A stretch of DNA of 52,394 nucleotides from Gnetum montanum (GCA_015680685.1 MNCI01025132.1:770369-822762), one strand, 5' to 3'. Positions 1 through 10,641 are shown, numbered from the stretch's first letter. Numbers and translations are program-made. Notes: generated by a model not told the origin, from the sequence alone.

Positions 1-264
1 TGGAGTAGCACTAGGTTAGAAACCCATCATACACCTCACTCTGGACTAAACCATACGTGACAAAGATAATACTAGTCCAGGTGAAAAGACAACAAATTGT
101 GGCATAAGGCTAACTGTCTAGATGCCACAACTAGTCCATCTGCGGAGTNGCATAAGGCTAACTATCTAGATGCCACAACTAGTCCATCTGCGGAGTTCGA
201 TCGGATCGCGCATGTAATGCTCGTATTCGTATGGTTGAGTGTAGGGGTATCTCGCCGCTCATCA
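1..264 (+). repeat. 3' part of a plus-oriented gypsy LTR, cut by the window edge
   Basis: The end CGCTCATCA and the segment before it (conserved GGGGTATCTCGCCGCTCATCA-type terminus) are the reverse complement of the LTR start seen at 8550, 14800, 18359, 40293 and 47050. The closest relative is the LTR at 47050, which shares the stretch containing the Spe I-like ACTAGT and GGTTTAGTCCAGAG motifs. It lies inside the integrase of gypsy A, so it is a later insertion in the opposite orientation. The following AAGAG (265-269) is the expected right TSD, but the partner lies outside the window. Bases 102-148 are repeated at 150-196 around a single N at 149, probably an assembly artefact. Solo LTR or complete element cannot be decided. 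Confidence 0.85.
102..196. other. Probable unmerged contig overlap
   Basis: Bases 102-148 recur at 150-196 with one mismatch around the single N at 149. The same pattern is seen at 23767, 26706, 28090 and 50119. Confidence 0.7.
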
Positions 265-1180
265 AAGAGCATTGGTAGTTTTTTGTAAACTAGCTCATGT
301 GGTGAATATTCAATAGATAATTTCCATGACATCCTATAGGCCCATAGAGCATCATTAGGTTTAGTGCTCCAATCCTTCCTAAACTTACTAACTATTCTAG
401 TCAAAATTCTGGTAATTTCATGGTTAGTAACCTCAGTTTGACCATTGGCTTGGAGGTGATATTATGTAGTTTGTTTATGGTTGACCCCCAGTTATTGCAT
501 GAGCTTTTTAAAGGTAGCATTAGTGAAATGAGTTCCATTATCCAATAAGCATATTGGGCATTCCAAATTTGTTCACAACATTTTGCTGGAAGAATTTGGT
601 AGTTGTCTTGGCTATGCAATCTTTAACTGTTGTTGCCTCTACCCACTTAGTATAGTAATCCACTGTCATGATAATGTATGCTTTTCTATTCGACATAGGT
701 GTTATGGCTACCATAAAATCAATTCTTCAAATATCAAATGGCTTCAAAGGTTGTATCCACTACTGTGGCCCTTTATTTCTGGTCGTCATTCCTCCATCTT
801 TCTGGGACCTTTCACAAGATTGTGCAAAGTTGTGGACATCTTTGAACAAGGTAGGCTAGAAGTAGTCTACCATCATTAGTTTGAGTGTTGTTCTACGCCT
901 TGCATAGTGGCCCCCACATGGACCTTCATGGGCATCTTGTAAGATTTGTTTTTGGTCACACTCTAACACACACCATTTGACTAGCCCTTTTGTACAAATC
1001 TTATATAGGTTTCCATTGATTACCATGTATTTCTTTACTTTGTGAAGGAATTGCTCTCTTTTCTTTTTGCTCCATTCAATGGGAAGTTCTTATGTAGTCA
1101 AGTAAATCATGTAATCATCCATCCATGACTTCCTCATTGATTCTATAGCCATCATTGTTTCAGTAAGAAAATTCTCATCA
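265..1180 (-). pseudogene. Gypsy A integrase (broken)
   Basis: Minus-strand fragments carry the integrase order: a zinc-binding segment with GHYARRRTT near 920-900, the core start RIDFMVAITPMS near 750, a TVDYYTKWVEA segment near 690, and the C-terminal part RKDWSTKPNDALWAYRM (about 395-330) with ELVYKKLPM. The family needs a D-D-E triad. The first Asp is visible, while the second is lost in a stop-rich stretch near 560-540 where DNGTHF is expected. The open stretch 404-162 runs out of integrase into the inserted LTR, so its last 30 codons are LTR sequence and not protein. Non-functional. Confidence 0.82.
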
Positions 1181-1214
1181 GGGAACTAGTTAGATAATGA
1201 TCATGTATGCTCCT

Positions 1215-1592
1215 GGGAATTCCATGTAAGATTTGATAAATGATCAGCAACAACATTTTCAGTTCCCTTTTTATCAATCATTGTGATGTTGAATTCTTGC
1301 AAAAGTAATAGTCATATGATCACTTTGGGACCAATTTCTAGCTTGTTCATGAGAAAATGGATTATACTATGATCAGTATGGACATAAATATGGTACCCGA
1401 GCACATAGTGTCAAAATTTCTCAACTGCATACATCATGGTCGTAAGCTCCTTTTCTATTGTGGTGTAGTTGAGTTGTTCTCTAGTGATGCTTTTGCTGGT
1501 ATAGTGTATATAGTAAGGTCCTTTCTAATCATTTAACTGCATCAATATTGCACCAAATGCATAGTTGGAAGCATCTATCATAATATGAAAAG
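1215..1592 (-). pseudogene. Gypsy A RNase H
   Basis: Reading from 1592 downwards: MIDASNYAFGAIL (first catalytic Asp), YTTIEKELTTMMYAVEKF (catalytic Glu), VHTDHSIIHFLMNK (second Asp) and GTENVVADHLSNL. These are the expected Ty3 RNase H motifs in order, and the LQEF...VADHLS tail is typical of the Athila-like branch. Catalytic residues are still readable, but in-frame stops fall after AVEKF and KVI. It follows the RT without a gap, as in the gypsy pol order. Confidence 0.82.
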
Positions 1593-1679
1593 GCTTGAAC
1601 TAATCTAGACCTTAAAGGATTGGTGTCTTGATTAGTTTTTATTTCAAGGTTTTGAATGCCTTTTCACAATCCTATGTCC

Positions 1680-2560
1680 ATTCGAAGGATGCATCCTTCT
1701 TTGTTAGTTCTACTAATGATTTTGCAATTTTTGAGAAATTCTCTATGAACCTTCAATAGTATTCTGTATGACCTGAGAATGATCTAACATATTTCACTCT
1801 GTGGCCTCTAAGTGATCTTTTGTATGACTCTTATCTTTTTAGAATCTACTTCTATTTCTTTTTTAGAAGCTTTATGTTCAAATACGATCCCATTCTAGAC
1901 CATGAGATGGTGTTTTTGCTAATTGAGCTTGAGATTTGTTTTTACACATTGCTTCAATACCTGCTCTAATCAGTCCAATGATTACTTAAAATCTAGCTCA
2001 TACATTGAAAAATCATCCATAAACACTTCAATGTCATTTCCTATTTTCTATTGGAAGATATTGAGTACAAGTCTCTGGAATGTGGTGGGCGCATTACAAA
2101 GACCAAATGGCATTTGTTTGTAGGAAAATGTTTTCCATGGACTGGTGAACATTGTTTTCTCCTGGTCATCGAGTGCAATGCAAATCTGATTGTATTCATT
2201 GTACCCATTTAGAAAACTATAGTACTCATGTCCTGTGATAGTATCCAAGACCTAGTCAACAAATGACAAAGGGAAGTAATCATTGAATGAGGTAGCATTC
2301 AACAATTGAAAATCAATGCACACTTGCCACTCCCCGCCGCGCCCCNATCTTTCTTTGGAATAATGACTAAAGGACTAACCCATTTACTCTTCACAATAGG
2401 ATAGATGAATATGGCGTTTAGCAATTTCTCTAACTCTTGCTCAACTACTTCTTTCAATTTGGGGTTAAGCCTTCTTTGGGGTTGATGTCATGGTATCATT
2501 GCTGGATTGATATATATTTGATGTTGATAAATTATTGGATCAATATTTGTGATTTCATCA
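1680..2560 (-). pseudogene. Gypsy A reverse transcriptase
   Basis: Motifs on the minus strand: KLLNAIFIYPIVKSKWVSPL (about 2450-2390), LVIIPKKD interrupted by the N at 2346, YYSFLNGYNEYNQI (about 2230-2190), FTSPWKTFSYKQMPFGLCNAPTTFQ (about 2150-2080, shown here as a region) and EVFMDDFSMY (about 2030-2000). The catalytic DD pair is intact, but the first Asp of the DGYSGYNQI-type motif reads Asn. The thumb and connection region to 1680 is shredded by frameshifts. A GC-rich string at 2333-2345 before the N does not fit the homologous copies (35280-35310) and may be a contig-end error. Confidence 0.85.
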
Positions 2561-2689
2561 TAAGACCATGCAAACATTACTAGCCCCTTATTGACAACTA
2601 CCAATAACTTCTTTTTTTGATCTTTACTTAGGTTGCTGTTTATTATTACCAACTTCTTGTTGTTTAAGAAAGCATATTTCAATGCTACC

Positions 2690-3420
2690 ATTAGGGCCTC
2701 TAGTTCTAATGGTTCTAACTCTATAGTATTTGGGATCTCTAACTATCCCTAATTTATTTCTTCTTTTCTACCTTCATGTGAATAGAGATGCCTCTTTCTT
2801 AAGTATTTCAGTCTATTGATTTTTTCTACATAGGCACTTATAGTTTGATCAATTGGTTCCATGTATTTACTAGATTCTGTCTCTGCATCTATAACTAACC
2901 ACTAGGTGCCTTCTTGTTGAGTGGCTACCACATACAGACATTTCTTCACATCCATTTCCTCTATACATCTTTTGCATACTTTAGTATTTTTCTTTTGAAC
3001 TGCCCATATCCTTTACACGCAAGTGCACCTATTATTGTTGTATGCAATACATGGAACTCTACGTCTTTGAATGATGTCAGCTTCATATTCCTTGGAAATT
3101 TCCGATGACAAATCTCAAATACCTAGTTTAGCATTGATAGTACTAAGCCAAGCCCTTCCCATTATGATTGGGAACTCTCCCTTATTCTTATCTATGTGGA
3201 TAACTAGAAAATTAGTAGGGTAGGACCAACCATTGATGGTAGCAATCACATCATCCACTTGTCCTGGTAGAACTATGATCGACTAGTTGGCCAACTCTAG
3301 CTGAATATTGCTCTTCTTCAACTACAGTAGATTCCAGGCGTAATACATGTCTTGCAAGATCAAGTTCATCCTTAATCCAAAATCAAGTAGAGCCTTGCAT
3401 GGTTTTTACCTTGCTACCTG
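2690..3420 (-). pseudogene. Gypsy A aspartic protease and downstream linker
   Basis: At 3403-3340 the minus strand reads ALLDFGLRMNLIL, where the family active site is D-S/T-G; here the Ser position is Phe, so catalysis is unlikely. GWSYPTNFLVIHIDKNKGEF and FPIIMGRAWLS (about 3230-3140) give the second half of the protease fold. A linker of unknown function follows, with CIEEMDVKKCLYVVATQQEGT near 2960-2900. It is also seen in the three other copies. Position between gag and RT is as expected. Confidence 0.78.
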
Positions 3421-5990
3421 AAGGTATACCAAGGGACTCCTTGGATCTGTTCATTTCTATGGAAGTGCTCTTACCTTAATCTAATGGGTAATGATTTGTG
3501 TTAGCATGGAAGTAGTGATGTTTGCATTAGTTGATGATGATGGAAGCTTGTGACTTCTAGGAGGACTATATTTCAATGGAGTAGAAGTAGACGTAATCCT
3601 CATCCTATGAATCTTTTCTTGACTTGTTCAGAAGAATGGTAATTTCTTTGATTATGGTTCATGTGTGATCACTTCCTCTTACATGTTAATTACCTTGGTT
3701 ACACCTTTCTATTATAGTTGAGATGGTAGTTCCCCCTACATTATAGGAGGTGGCACTAGTGGTAAAGGATTGGGATGTTGATTTGAGGAACCAACTACTT
3801 GTAGATACATGTATGAGTTTGAGTCTATCCTTGGTGGTCTCGGTTGAACAGTTGCATTTCTTAGAGAGATTGGCCATTGCACATAGTATCCATATGGGTC
3901 TAGTTGCTAATATGGGTATTATTGGCATGGCAGTGGCATGGACCATGATTGGGATTGTTGCCACTGCTAATGATATTGCTCCTATGTCTATGGGTAGGCT
4001 CTACTAGGATAATACATGGGTTGGAAGGCTTATGTGTAGTTACATTGAGGATAAGATAACCATTTGGGCATATGTTTCTCAATAAAGTTAGGGATAAGCG
4101 CATATACCTTTGTTTCTTATAAGTGTGCCATTACAAGAAAACATCCTTTGAAATGTTCATATTGGCATATGACACATCCTTCCTCATCTTTGAAGCTCAT
4201 TTCTGAACATTCAACCATTGAAGCCACTTTTCCCTTCTGTCCAAAATCTCTTTTCTTCTTCTTGTTCTTGCCTTTACTAAAGACTTACTTAGTTTTTTCC
4301 TCCATAATCTTTAAAGCTATTGCAAACTTCTCATCAAAAGAATCCCATATCTTCACCACCTTAGTTGCTATTTCAGTGATAGATTTTTGCATAGGTAAAG
4401 TATTCTTCTGAATCACCTAGTTCAAGGTCTCTTCTTCTTGTAGATCACAAACTCTTGCATCCCTTTTTCAGATGGATGGATCTCTATTGTATTCTTCTAT
4501 TGATTTTCTTTTCCTTAATTATTCCTCTTCCTTGGTCACTTGATCGATTAATCTTTGTATTTGATTCAATAATCAACCTTAGGCATAAACCTCAAGGGTC
4601 TCTCAAGTCTTGTTTCGAAGCCCATCAACAATGTGCCTTAATTACTCCCATTGAGAAAATCCATGGCCTAGGCACCTATGCAATAGTGAATAATATCAAC
4701 CCATTACCACATCAAGGGATCCATGGATCCCTTGTTTCCATCCTTGGATCTATTTCCATAGATTGCACCACCCAAAAATAAGTTTGATATTTATCATTTA
4801 AAAGCTCTAGCATGGTACTCCATTTCTTGATTAATTCAGGCTCAAGTGATTTGCACTAGCTTTTTGCTCCTTTCATAAGTATGCTTGGAAACAACTTCAA
4901 TTTATACCAATCACTTTCTATATTTTGTAAGCACAAGCATCATGGAATGCTTGAAGGTGGTGTTGAGGATCAACATTATAACCACCCTTAAATCTAGGCA
5001 TGTTATTCATGTCTATTTGCTTGATGCGGTTATCCTTGATGTGCCTGGTTGGTTTATAGACAACTTCTTGGATATTGATCGTACTACAAGTTGCCAACAT
5101 GGGTTCATCATTGTGATTGGGTTTGTGAGCTTTGTTGTAGTGGTGCCCCCTTTAGTGCTCATAGTTCTCTTGATCCTCTCTTCAATCCCTATGCCTTCTT
5201 GGTTTGATCTTCATCTTCCTCATCAAAGTATCTTGGATGATGGTCATAACGATCATGAGTTCCTTGTTCTTTCCTATCATGGTCTTAGTACCTTTGTCTC
5301 CTCCTATCAAAGTTCATCGATGACTGTGAGGATGAAGATGAGGTTGTAGAAGAATGATGTCAACTTATCCTCCCTTGATGACTCTAGTATTCCTCCTTGT
5401 GGGATTCAATAGAAACTCTTGGCCTTGAGTTCTACCTATACTTGGAGTCTGTTGCCTCCCTTTGAGGTGTCTCTGCTAGGGCGGAATGTAATTGAAATTT
5501 GACAGGTTTTTCAAGTTAGATGATAGACATTTGAGAAGGGTCCTCATGATTTTGGTGGAGTTTTTTTTTTGGAATAAATGCATCACCATCAAGTTCTTCT
5601 AGGACAATTGGAGCATTCACCTACTTTACCTTGTTATATGCATGCTTAATTTCCATGGAAACATCTCTTTTCATTTGTGCCTTTGTGGACTGGTAGGATC
5701 TTGTCATGTGCTTAGTCACATGGTACCCTTCATGTACTTGGTTCAAATTCATTCCCCTTAAGGAAATTTAAAACATGAGAAGTGCTACTTGCTCTAGAGG
5801 TAGGACGATGTTGCCCTATATGTCTCTCCACCTCATGAAAGATGAAAGTAAAGTCTACCTAAGAAGGATCAGTGTGAGTGTATGTGATTCTAGTTTGCAT
5901 GACCATCCCCCAACCTTCTTCATTACTGGTTCTATCATTGCCTCTTTGTAGCTATTTGGCAAGTGGTGATTTGTCTTTAAGTGAAGCCAT
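3420..5990 (-). pseudogene. Gypsy A gag (capsid) remnant
   Basis: The ATG at 5990 (MASLKDKSPLAK) lies about 120 bp inside the PBS, matching the position of the start codons in the other copies. ITYTHTD...FTFIF, then RIKQIDMNNMPRFKGGYNVDP (about 5040-4960) and HHLQAFHDACA mark the conserved gag core. Further on, KSWCKSLEPELIKKWSTMLE (about 4830-4780) is the usual retrotransposon gag tryptophan-rich helix region. The rest is a charged then Pro-rich stretch. Numerous stops and shifts. The core is identifiable mainly by comparison with gypsy-1 to -3. Confidence 0.75.
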
Positions 5991-6112
5991 GTTGAAATTG
6001 TGATGCTTGTTAAGTGTGTGTTTTCAAGTTTATTTAAGGATTATAAGTTTTAACTTTGAATTCCTGATATAACAAACTTTGTAAAAATCAATTACTTAGC
6101 AAACATTGACTA

Positions 6113-6130
6113 TCCCTAGCAACGATGCCA
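6113..6130 (-). other. Primer-binding site of gypsy A (tRNA-Asp type)
   Basis: Minus strand TGGCATCGTTGCTAGGGA, one base from the LTR. It differs from the complement of the plant tRNA-Asp 3' end (TGGCGCCGTTGCCGGGGA) at three positions, two of them CpG-decay changes. It fixes the element orientation and the LTR inner edge. Confidence 0.85.
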
Positions 6131-6131
6131 A

Positions 6132-7021
6132 TGATGAGTGGTGAAGCAATCTAACACCCAACCATACAAGTCACAAGTGTTCAAGTGTGACCTGATCATA
6201 ATCAATGGATGGTCAATGTTATTATGCTAGTAATTGAGTTGCAGTTTGAGACCATTGTCTTCCCACTTTGAGGTAGGTAAAGCTAAGTGTATGGTTTAAC
6301 TTGTAGTGAGGCATATGATAAATGAGGTTGTTAAGCCCATTTTACTCCTAGTGATAACATAATTGAGAATGAGATTTAATCTAAGTCTAAGTAATGATAG
6401 AAATGTAAGTCTATTCTAGCCTAAGGTGATGAGTATCCAGTCTTGATTTTTCATACACACCTTACACTTTATATAACTGTTATTGGGTTACCAAGTGTTA
6501 TGCAACTAGGCATACCAAGCAATAACACTACTAGGCTTACCAAACAATTACACTTAAGCGCTCAAAATCAGTCGTACCCATTCCACTAACTATTTATAAG
6601 TAAAAGTAAAGTACTTTGGGAAATAAAGTGTTATGCTAATAAAGCAGTAAACATTATGCCAAGTGAAAATAGTACACTAGGAGAATGTTGCAATAGCTCG
6701 ATCTTTATTTCCATTCATAATTCATGTCCAAGTACAAACTACTTGAACAAAGATTCCATTCACTATGTCACACCACACTGCAGGCATTCACACTTCTAAG
6801 TGCTAAGTCTAAATTTGAGAAATGAAACTGCAAGAGTCTAGTTACTATGGGAATGAAACGTTAGCAGATCGTGCCCTCAAGTGTTGTATTTATAGGGCTA
6901 CACACATCCTAAGACATCATATCAATGATGATCTATCAAGGGAACTGACATTGGATAAACAACATTGTTGATACGATGTCATTGTTATGATGTTGTTTTG
7001 ACTAAAAATTTAACTTCATCA
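6132..7021 (-). repeat. 5' LTR of gypsy A
   Basis: On the plus strand it runs TGATGAGTGG ... AACTTCATCA, so on the minus strand it starts TGATGAAG and ends in CCACTCATCA next to the PBS. Length 890 bp fits the other LTRs here (about 820-950). It holds a minus-strand TATAAATA box at 6887-6894, and the CTCGATCTTTATTTCCATTC block shared with the other LTRs near 6695-6720. The outer edge is inferred from the terminal inverted TGATGA/TCATCA. The TSD cannot be checked because the partner end is missing. Confidence 0.75.
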
Positions 7022-7421
7022 TTTACCTAACATCATAGATTGAATGTTTATTTTGACCATGCTATGAAGTTAGCACATCTTTGCATACCTTCTTCAGATT
7101 GAACCTATGACTTAAAAACTACAGACCATATGCTTTAATCAAGTGAGCTATGCCTCACAAGAAACTAATAAACTTCAATGTAAAAAGTGAAAAAATTTAT
7201 TAAGTATTACAACCAAGCTATGCTCCATAATCATTTACAGTAGACACCCTATCCAACTAGTTGGATTTCTTGTCACAAAATATTAGAGATTGATTTCACT
7301 TGAAAAGGAAACACATAGCCCACTAAGTAGTTTAACTACTCAATTAGAATCCAAATATATGTATTCTTGGAATTTCATTCCACATACTAGATGTTTTAAG
7401 GAGAAAACATTGTATAACGAT
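7022..7421. other. Unassigned AT-rich spacer between gypsy A and copia-1
   Basis: No retrotransposon motif, RNA gene or convincing reading frame recognised. It is the probable pre-insertion DNA into which gypsy A and copia-1 inserted, and it ends with the left copy of the copia-1 TSD. Confidence 0.5.
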
Positions 7422-7426
7422 ATGTA

Positions 7427-7674
7427 TGTGGAATTTTGCGTGATTTACCTCCTAGTATTTAGGGATTTAATTTATTATTTTTGGAATATTTGTTATTTCC
7501 TTATTTGTTTAAGAGGTCATCATTAATTTTCTCAGCTGACTTTCTGGCACTTTTTGTATTTGTAATTTAGTCACCTAAAAGAGTGAAGAGCCAACTAGCA
7601 ATCTCTCCCTATAAAATCATGTAATCAATTCATTGGAAGGCAATGGAAAATATAATCTCCTCTCAAATTTTTCA
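7427..7674 (+). repeat. 5' LTR of copia-1
   Basis: Starts TGTGGAATTTTGCG and ends CTCTCAAATTTTTCA, directly before the PBS. A TATA-like CTATAAAATC at 7609-7618 could set the transcription start. It matches 19465-19712 over its full length. Confidence 0.95.
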
Positions 7675-7687
7675 TGGTATCAAAGCC
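7675..7687 (+). other. Primer-binding site of copia-1 (initiator tRNA-Met)
   Basis: TGGTATCAAAGCC directly after the LTR. The plant copia consensus for the initiator tRNA-Met PBS is TGGTATCAGAGCC, so one base differs. Confidence 0.93.
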
Positions 7688-7725
7688 ACTCTAAATCCTA
7701 AACATCCCATCATTTTTTTTCCAAA

Positions 7726-8420
7726 ATGGAAAGCTCAACATCCACTGAAACTACCATCACTGTCTATTAGGAACCTGTTGCCATTGAACCAAGCTTGTTC
7801 GACAAAGAACAACTTGAGTTGTTGTAAAAGATGTTTGTACAAAAATCCATTTCGACTAACCCCATAGCAACTAGATCTATTGCGCACAAAGGTAATCACT
7901 TGGATGCATTACATGTTACTAAAGGAAAGTTGAAAATGTGGATTGTAGATTCTAGATCCTCTGACCACATGACCAGTGATGCCATGATATTCAACAATCT
8001 CCACCCTTTTCATGAGAATATGATCATTAGAATTACAAATGGATCTCTCGCAAAAGTGGTAGGAATTGGATATATGGAAATTTTAGAGAATTTGATTCTT
8101 CACTCAATTCTTTTTGTTCCTTGTTTGAATTATAATCTTTTATCTATTAGTAAACTTACTCAAGATCTAAATTGTGTTGCTAAGTTTACCTCAAATATGT
8201 GTGAATTTCATGTCTTAGGATCAGAGAGGATGATTGGCAATGCTAAATTGATATCAAGACTCTACTTTCTCAAGGTTGTGGATTCTCCTACAAGACAAGT
8301 TCACAAATCTAGTTGTTTAGTGTCTCATAGTCAAAAAGTCAAAGTCATAAAAATGTTTCCTCTTCAAGTGTTGAGTCAAGTAATAAAAGGGCAAGACTAT
8401 TATGGCACCATAGGTTAGCT
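7726..8420 (+). pseudogene. Copia-1 gag stub fused to protease
   Basis: The ATG at 7726 begins MESSTSTETTITV. After only about 35 codons the frame reaches SLFDKEQLELL, a sequence that in copia elements lies behind the gag zinc knuckle, so nearly all of gag has been deleted. Protease follows: KMWIVDSRSSDHMT (about 7936-7980) where the family has DSGAS. The Gly of the catalytic D-S-G is Arg, which should inactivate it. VGIGYMEI, ILFVPCLNYNLLSISKL and the region to 8420 are the C-terminal half and the start of the pre-integrase domain. In-frame stops at the gag stub confirm decay. Confidence 0.85.
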
Positions 8421-8549
8421 CACTTGAATTTTTCTTATCTTCAAAAATTGTTTCCTTTGTTATTGAATAATAAAAATTTAGTTGATCTCCATTGTGAAGT
8501 TTTTCAATTATCCAAGCATGTCTGAAATTCTTATCCTTCACAACCCTAC
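8380..8549 (+). pseudogene. Copia-1 pre-integrase/integrase, first part
   Basis: RLLWHHRLAHLNFSYLQKL (frame shifted at about 8395) is the H..H half of the zinc-binding region, followed by a short stretch where a Cys pair is expected. The last bases CCTAC (8545-8549) are the left TSD of gypsy-1. The reading continues after 15751. Confidence 0.85.
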
Positions 8550-9413
8550 TGATGAGTGGTGAGGTACCCCTACACTCAACCATACGACTATGAGCGTAGC
8601 ACGCGCGATCCGGTCGAACTCCGTAGACTAAGTGCCTACACGCCCATGGAACACTTAGGGTTAATTATTCGTTGTCTTCCCAGACTTACTTGTAGTTGTC
8701 ACGGTGTATGGTTAAGTAAGTCCGAGGTATATGATTTTTATAGTTTTTATGTTTTGTTTCCTATGCTAACAAGGTGAAGGATTGAGAAACTAATTACTAA
8801 CTTTAACTAATGAAATAAGTCTAAATTAACCTAGCGTCAGCATCCGTTCCCACGTACCGTACACACCCTGAACCAATGCAACCATGGTTACCAAATGCTA
8901 ATCGTTGCTGGGATCACCATGTGTAACGCACGTGCTCGAAGTGGTCGTACTAAGGCACTTAAGTAGGAGGAAAGGATTGAGAGAATCTAATCTAGCCTAA
9001 GTGCAATGAGCATCCGTTCCTTGATTATCCATACACATCTTTAAATGCTCGTAATCAAGTCGTACTCATTCCGCGTTACTAGAAGATAAGGGTGAGAGAG
9101 AAAGCAATAAATAACATTAAATAAAATCCTATTGCATGCACTGCAAGGTTTATCCAGGAAGTTTGTCTTTATTTCCATACAAAACTTGTGTTCAGGTACA
9201 ATGTTGCTCGAATAAAGATCTGTTCACTTTAGGACTCTTACTACGGGCACATGGAAAATATTCTATCTATGGAGTGATCAATCTACTAGAGTTTCCCTAC
9301 TTCTAGCCTAGGATGAGGAAACAAGGGAGAGCCGCCTCTTATTTATAGATATGATGGTGCACCGTGATATCGCGTACGTGATATCGCGGCCCATGCGATA
9401 TCGCATCTCATCA
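8550..9413 (-). repeat. 3' LTR of gypsy-1
   Basis: Plus-strand TGATGAGTGG ... GCATCTCATCA, 864 bp, next to the polypurine tract. A minus-strand TATA box (CTATAAATAAGAGG) lies at 9337-9350. One copy of the CpG palindrome lies at 9364-9387, plus a further GCGATATCGC half at 9395-9404. The two LTRs of the element are roughly 90% identical by eye, with most differences being C/T or G/A at CpG. Confidence 0.95.
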
Positions 9414-9430
9414 TACCCCCATGACTGAAT
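9414..9430 (-). promoter_or_regulatory. Polypurine tract of gypsy-1
   Basis: Minus strand ATTCAGTCATGGGGGTA abuts the 3' LTR start. The same motif is found at the same place in gypsy-2, -3 and -4. It primes plus-strand DNA synthesis in LTR elements. Confidence 0.9.
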
Positions 9431-9586
9431 GAAAACTCGTGCTCAAGTTCCTTACAAAATTTTGGGAAGGTATGGGATTATTGACTGAATGGAACTAATG
9501 GGATGACTTTTGAACAGATCATCATTACAAGACTTGACAAAACTAGTGTTCATGACAACAAGGGTGAACACCTTATTACATTGACA

Positions 9587-9785
9587 TCAGGCCTTAATTG
9601 GTAGTTGAGAGAGAAGAGAGAAAGAAGTGTTGCTGCTGCCAACGCCAAGATTGCACCTTTTATTGTCCTTCCGTAAGCATGCCATCGATCTTGCTCCTTG
9701 CATAGCTGCTCTCAGCACTGCTCCATTCCAAGTGTTTTCTCCAGATCCAATCCGTTGTTGTATGATCACCATCTGCACACAAAAT
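9587..9785 (-). pseudogene. Short frame behind the conserved splice-acceptor-like site, gypsy-1
   Basis: Minus-strand TTTTGTGTGCAG immediately before ATG at 9772 looks like a pyrimidine-rich 3' splice site joined to a start codon. The frame then runs 61 codons (MVIIQQRIGSGENTW ... LSQLPIKA) to a stop at 9587. Gypsy-2 and gypsy-4 have the same site (31251, 50904). In gypsy-4 a coding region of about 940 codons follows, so this short frame may be the scar of a lost env-position gene. No domain recognised. Confidence 0.45.
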
Positions 9786-9981
9786 AAAATCATATATTAG
9801 CAAGGGTAAATGAATCATCATGTAATTAATACCTTGCTTCAGTGTAGGTCCATTGGCTAGGTTGTGGTATGGCTAATTTCGGATCTGGGGATGTATTAAT
9901 GATGACTACAGAAGGTGTAGTGGTTAGGAAAAAATTGAAAAAAAATCAGGGCTAGGAGAAAATCGAAAAAATCGGGCCCCG

Positions 9982-9996
9982 TACCCCCATGACTAA
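9982..9996 (-). promoter_or_regulatory. Second polypurine-tract-like motif in gypsy-1
   Basis: Minus strand TTAGTCATGGGGGTA, which shares 13 consecutive bases with the true tract at 9414-9426. The equivalent is present in gypsy-2 (31439-31453) and gypsy-4 (51182-51198). Role unknown; a secondary plus-strand primer is possible. Confidence 0.5.
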
Positions 9997-10136
9997 TCGC
10001 GAACCTCTAGTAGCATTAGAGTAGAGAAAGAATTAACATCAAAGAAATGGATATCAAGATGGAAATGAACAAAATAAAATTAATTGCAAAAATGATAGGG
10101 AAAAGAATTTAACTGGTGCACCAAAGAGGAATATCA

Positions 10137-10170
10137 GTGGGTCCTCCCCAAAGCAGGCTCATGCCCTTAA
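10137..10170 (-). other. Conserved 3' UTR block, gypsy-1
   Basis: Minus strand AAGGGCATGAGCC then TGCTTTGGGGAGGACCCAC. It is nearly identical in gypsy-2 (31599-31630), and recognisable in gypsy-3 (29386-29424) and gypsy-4 (51781-51821), in otherwise poorly alignable UTR. Function unknown. Confidence 0.6.
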
Positions 10171-10641
10171 GGCCCTGACAAACCCACATTCAAAGAGTCC
10201 GTAGGCTCTAGGAATGTCAATTGGAACAAGAGTTAAAGTCTTAACCACAAGAATTTACCAAAAAGAAAATAATGCATCAACCAAAATATATACACTAATG
10301 ATACAACCAGCAATAAGGTGAATAATGGAGAGAAGCATGAAGAGAATAGAATGGAATAGAATCCCAAGAACAAGGTGGTATACATCCCCTTATGTGTTTC
10401 ATGATTAATGTGACTTGGCAAATCTCATTCCAACTCTAGCCTCAAACCAACCACATCCAGTGACTTTGCATCAATGCATTCAGCCAAACCATCCCCTTGA
10501 AGTAACAAGAACGCCTTCTTCAAGAGCTACAACCATTCTGCCGAAACAAAGGAGAGAATGGGAAGCGAGAAGGGCCTTAGTTAGAGGGAACACTTTTGGT
10601 TCCATAACCTGTGCTTGTAGCCCAATTGATTATTTCGTCTA

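Larger units (their letters stand above)
265..7021 (-). mobile_element. Gypsy A: degenerate Ty3/gypsy (Athila-like) retrotransposon, 3' end missing
   Basis: Reading on the minus strand: LTR (7021-6132), PBS, gag, protease, RT, RNase H, then integrase, broken at 264 by another LTR. Its order and sequence match gypsy-1, -2 and -3 in this window. All frames carry many stops and frameshifts, so it is non-coding today. It is the most diverged of the four copies: its LTR only shares short blocks with the others (the TGATGAGTGG start, the TATA box and the CTTTATTTCC block). The 3' LTR must lie outside the window or beyond the inserted LTR. Confidence 0.9.

Noticed and set aside
162-404. Minus-strand frame of 80 codons
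   Set aside because: Chimeric: integrase C-terminus for 50 codons, then inserted LTR sequence.
583-879. Open plus-strand frame of 98 codons
   Set aside because: Antisense to the gypsy A integrase motifs read on the minus strand; a shadow frame.
4885-5349. Plus-strand frame of 154 codons with hydrophobic stretches
   Set aside because: Antisense to the gypsy A gag core (MNNMPRFKGGYN on the minus strand); hydrophobicity comes from the reverse strand of a charged region.
9364-9413. Palindromes as a CRISPR-like or restriction-site array
   Set aside because: Units are contiguous palindromes without unique spacers, always in LTR or UTR context of plant retrotransposons.
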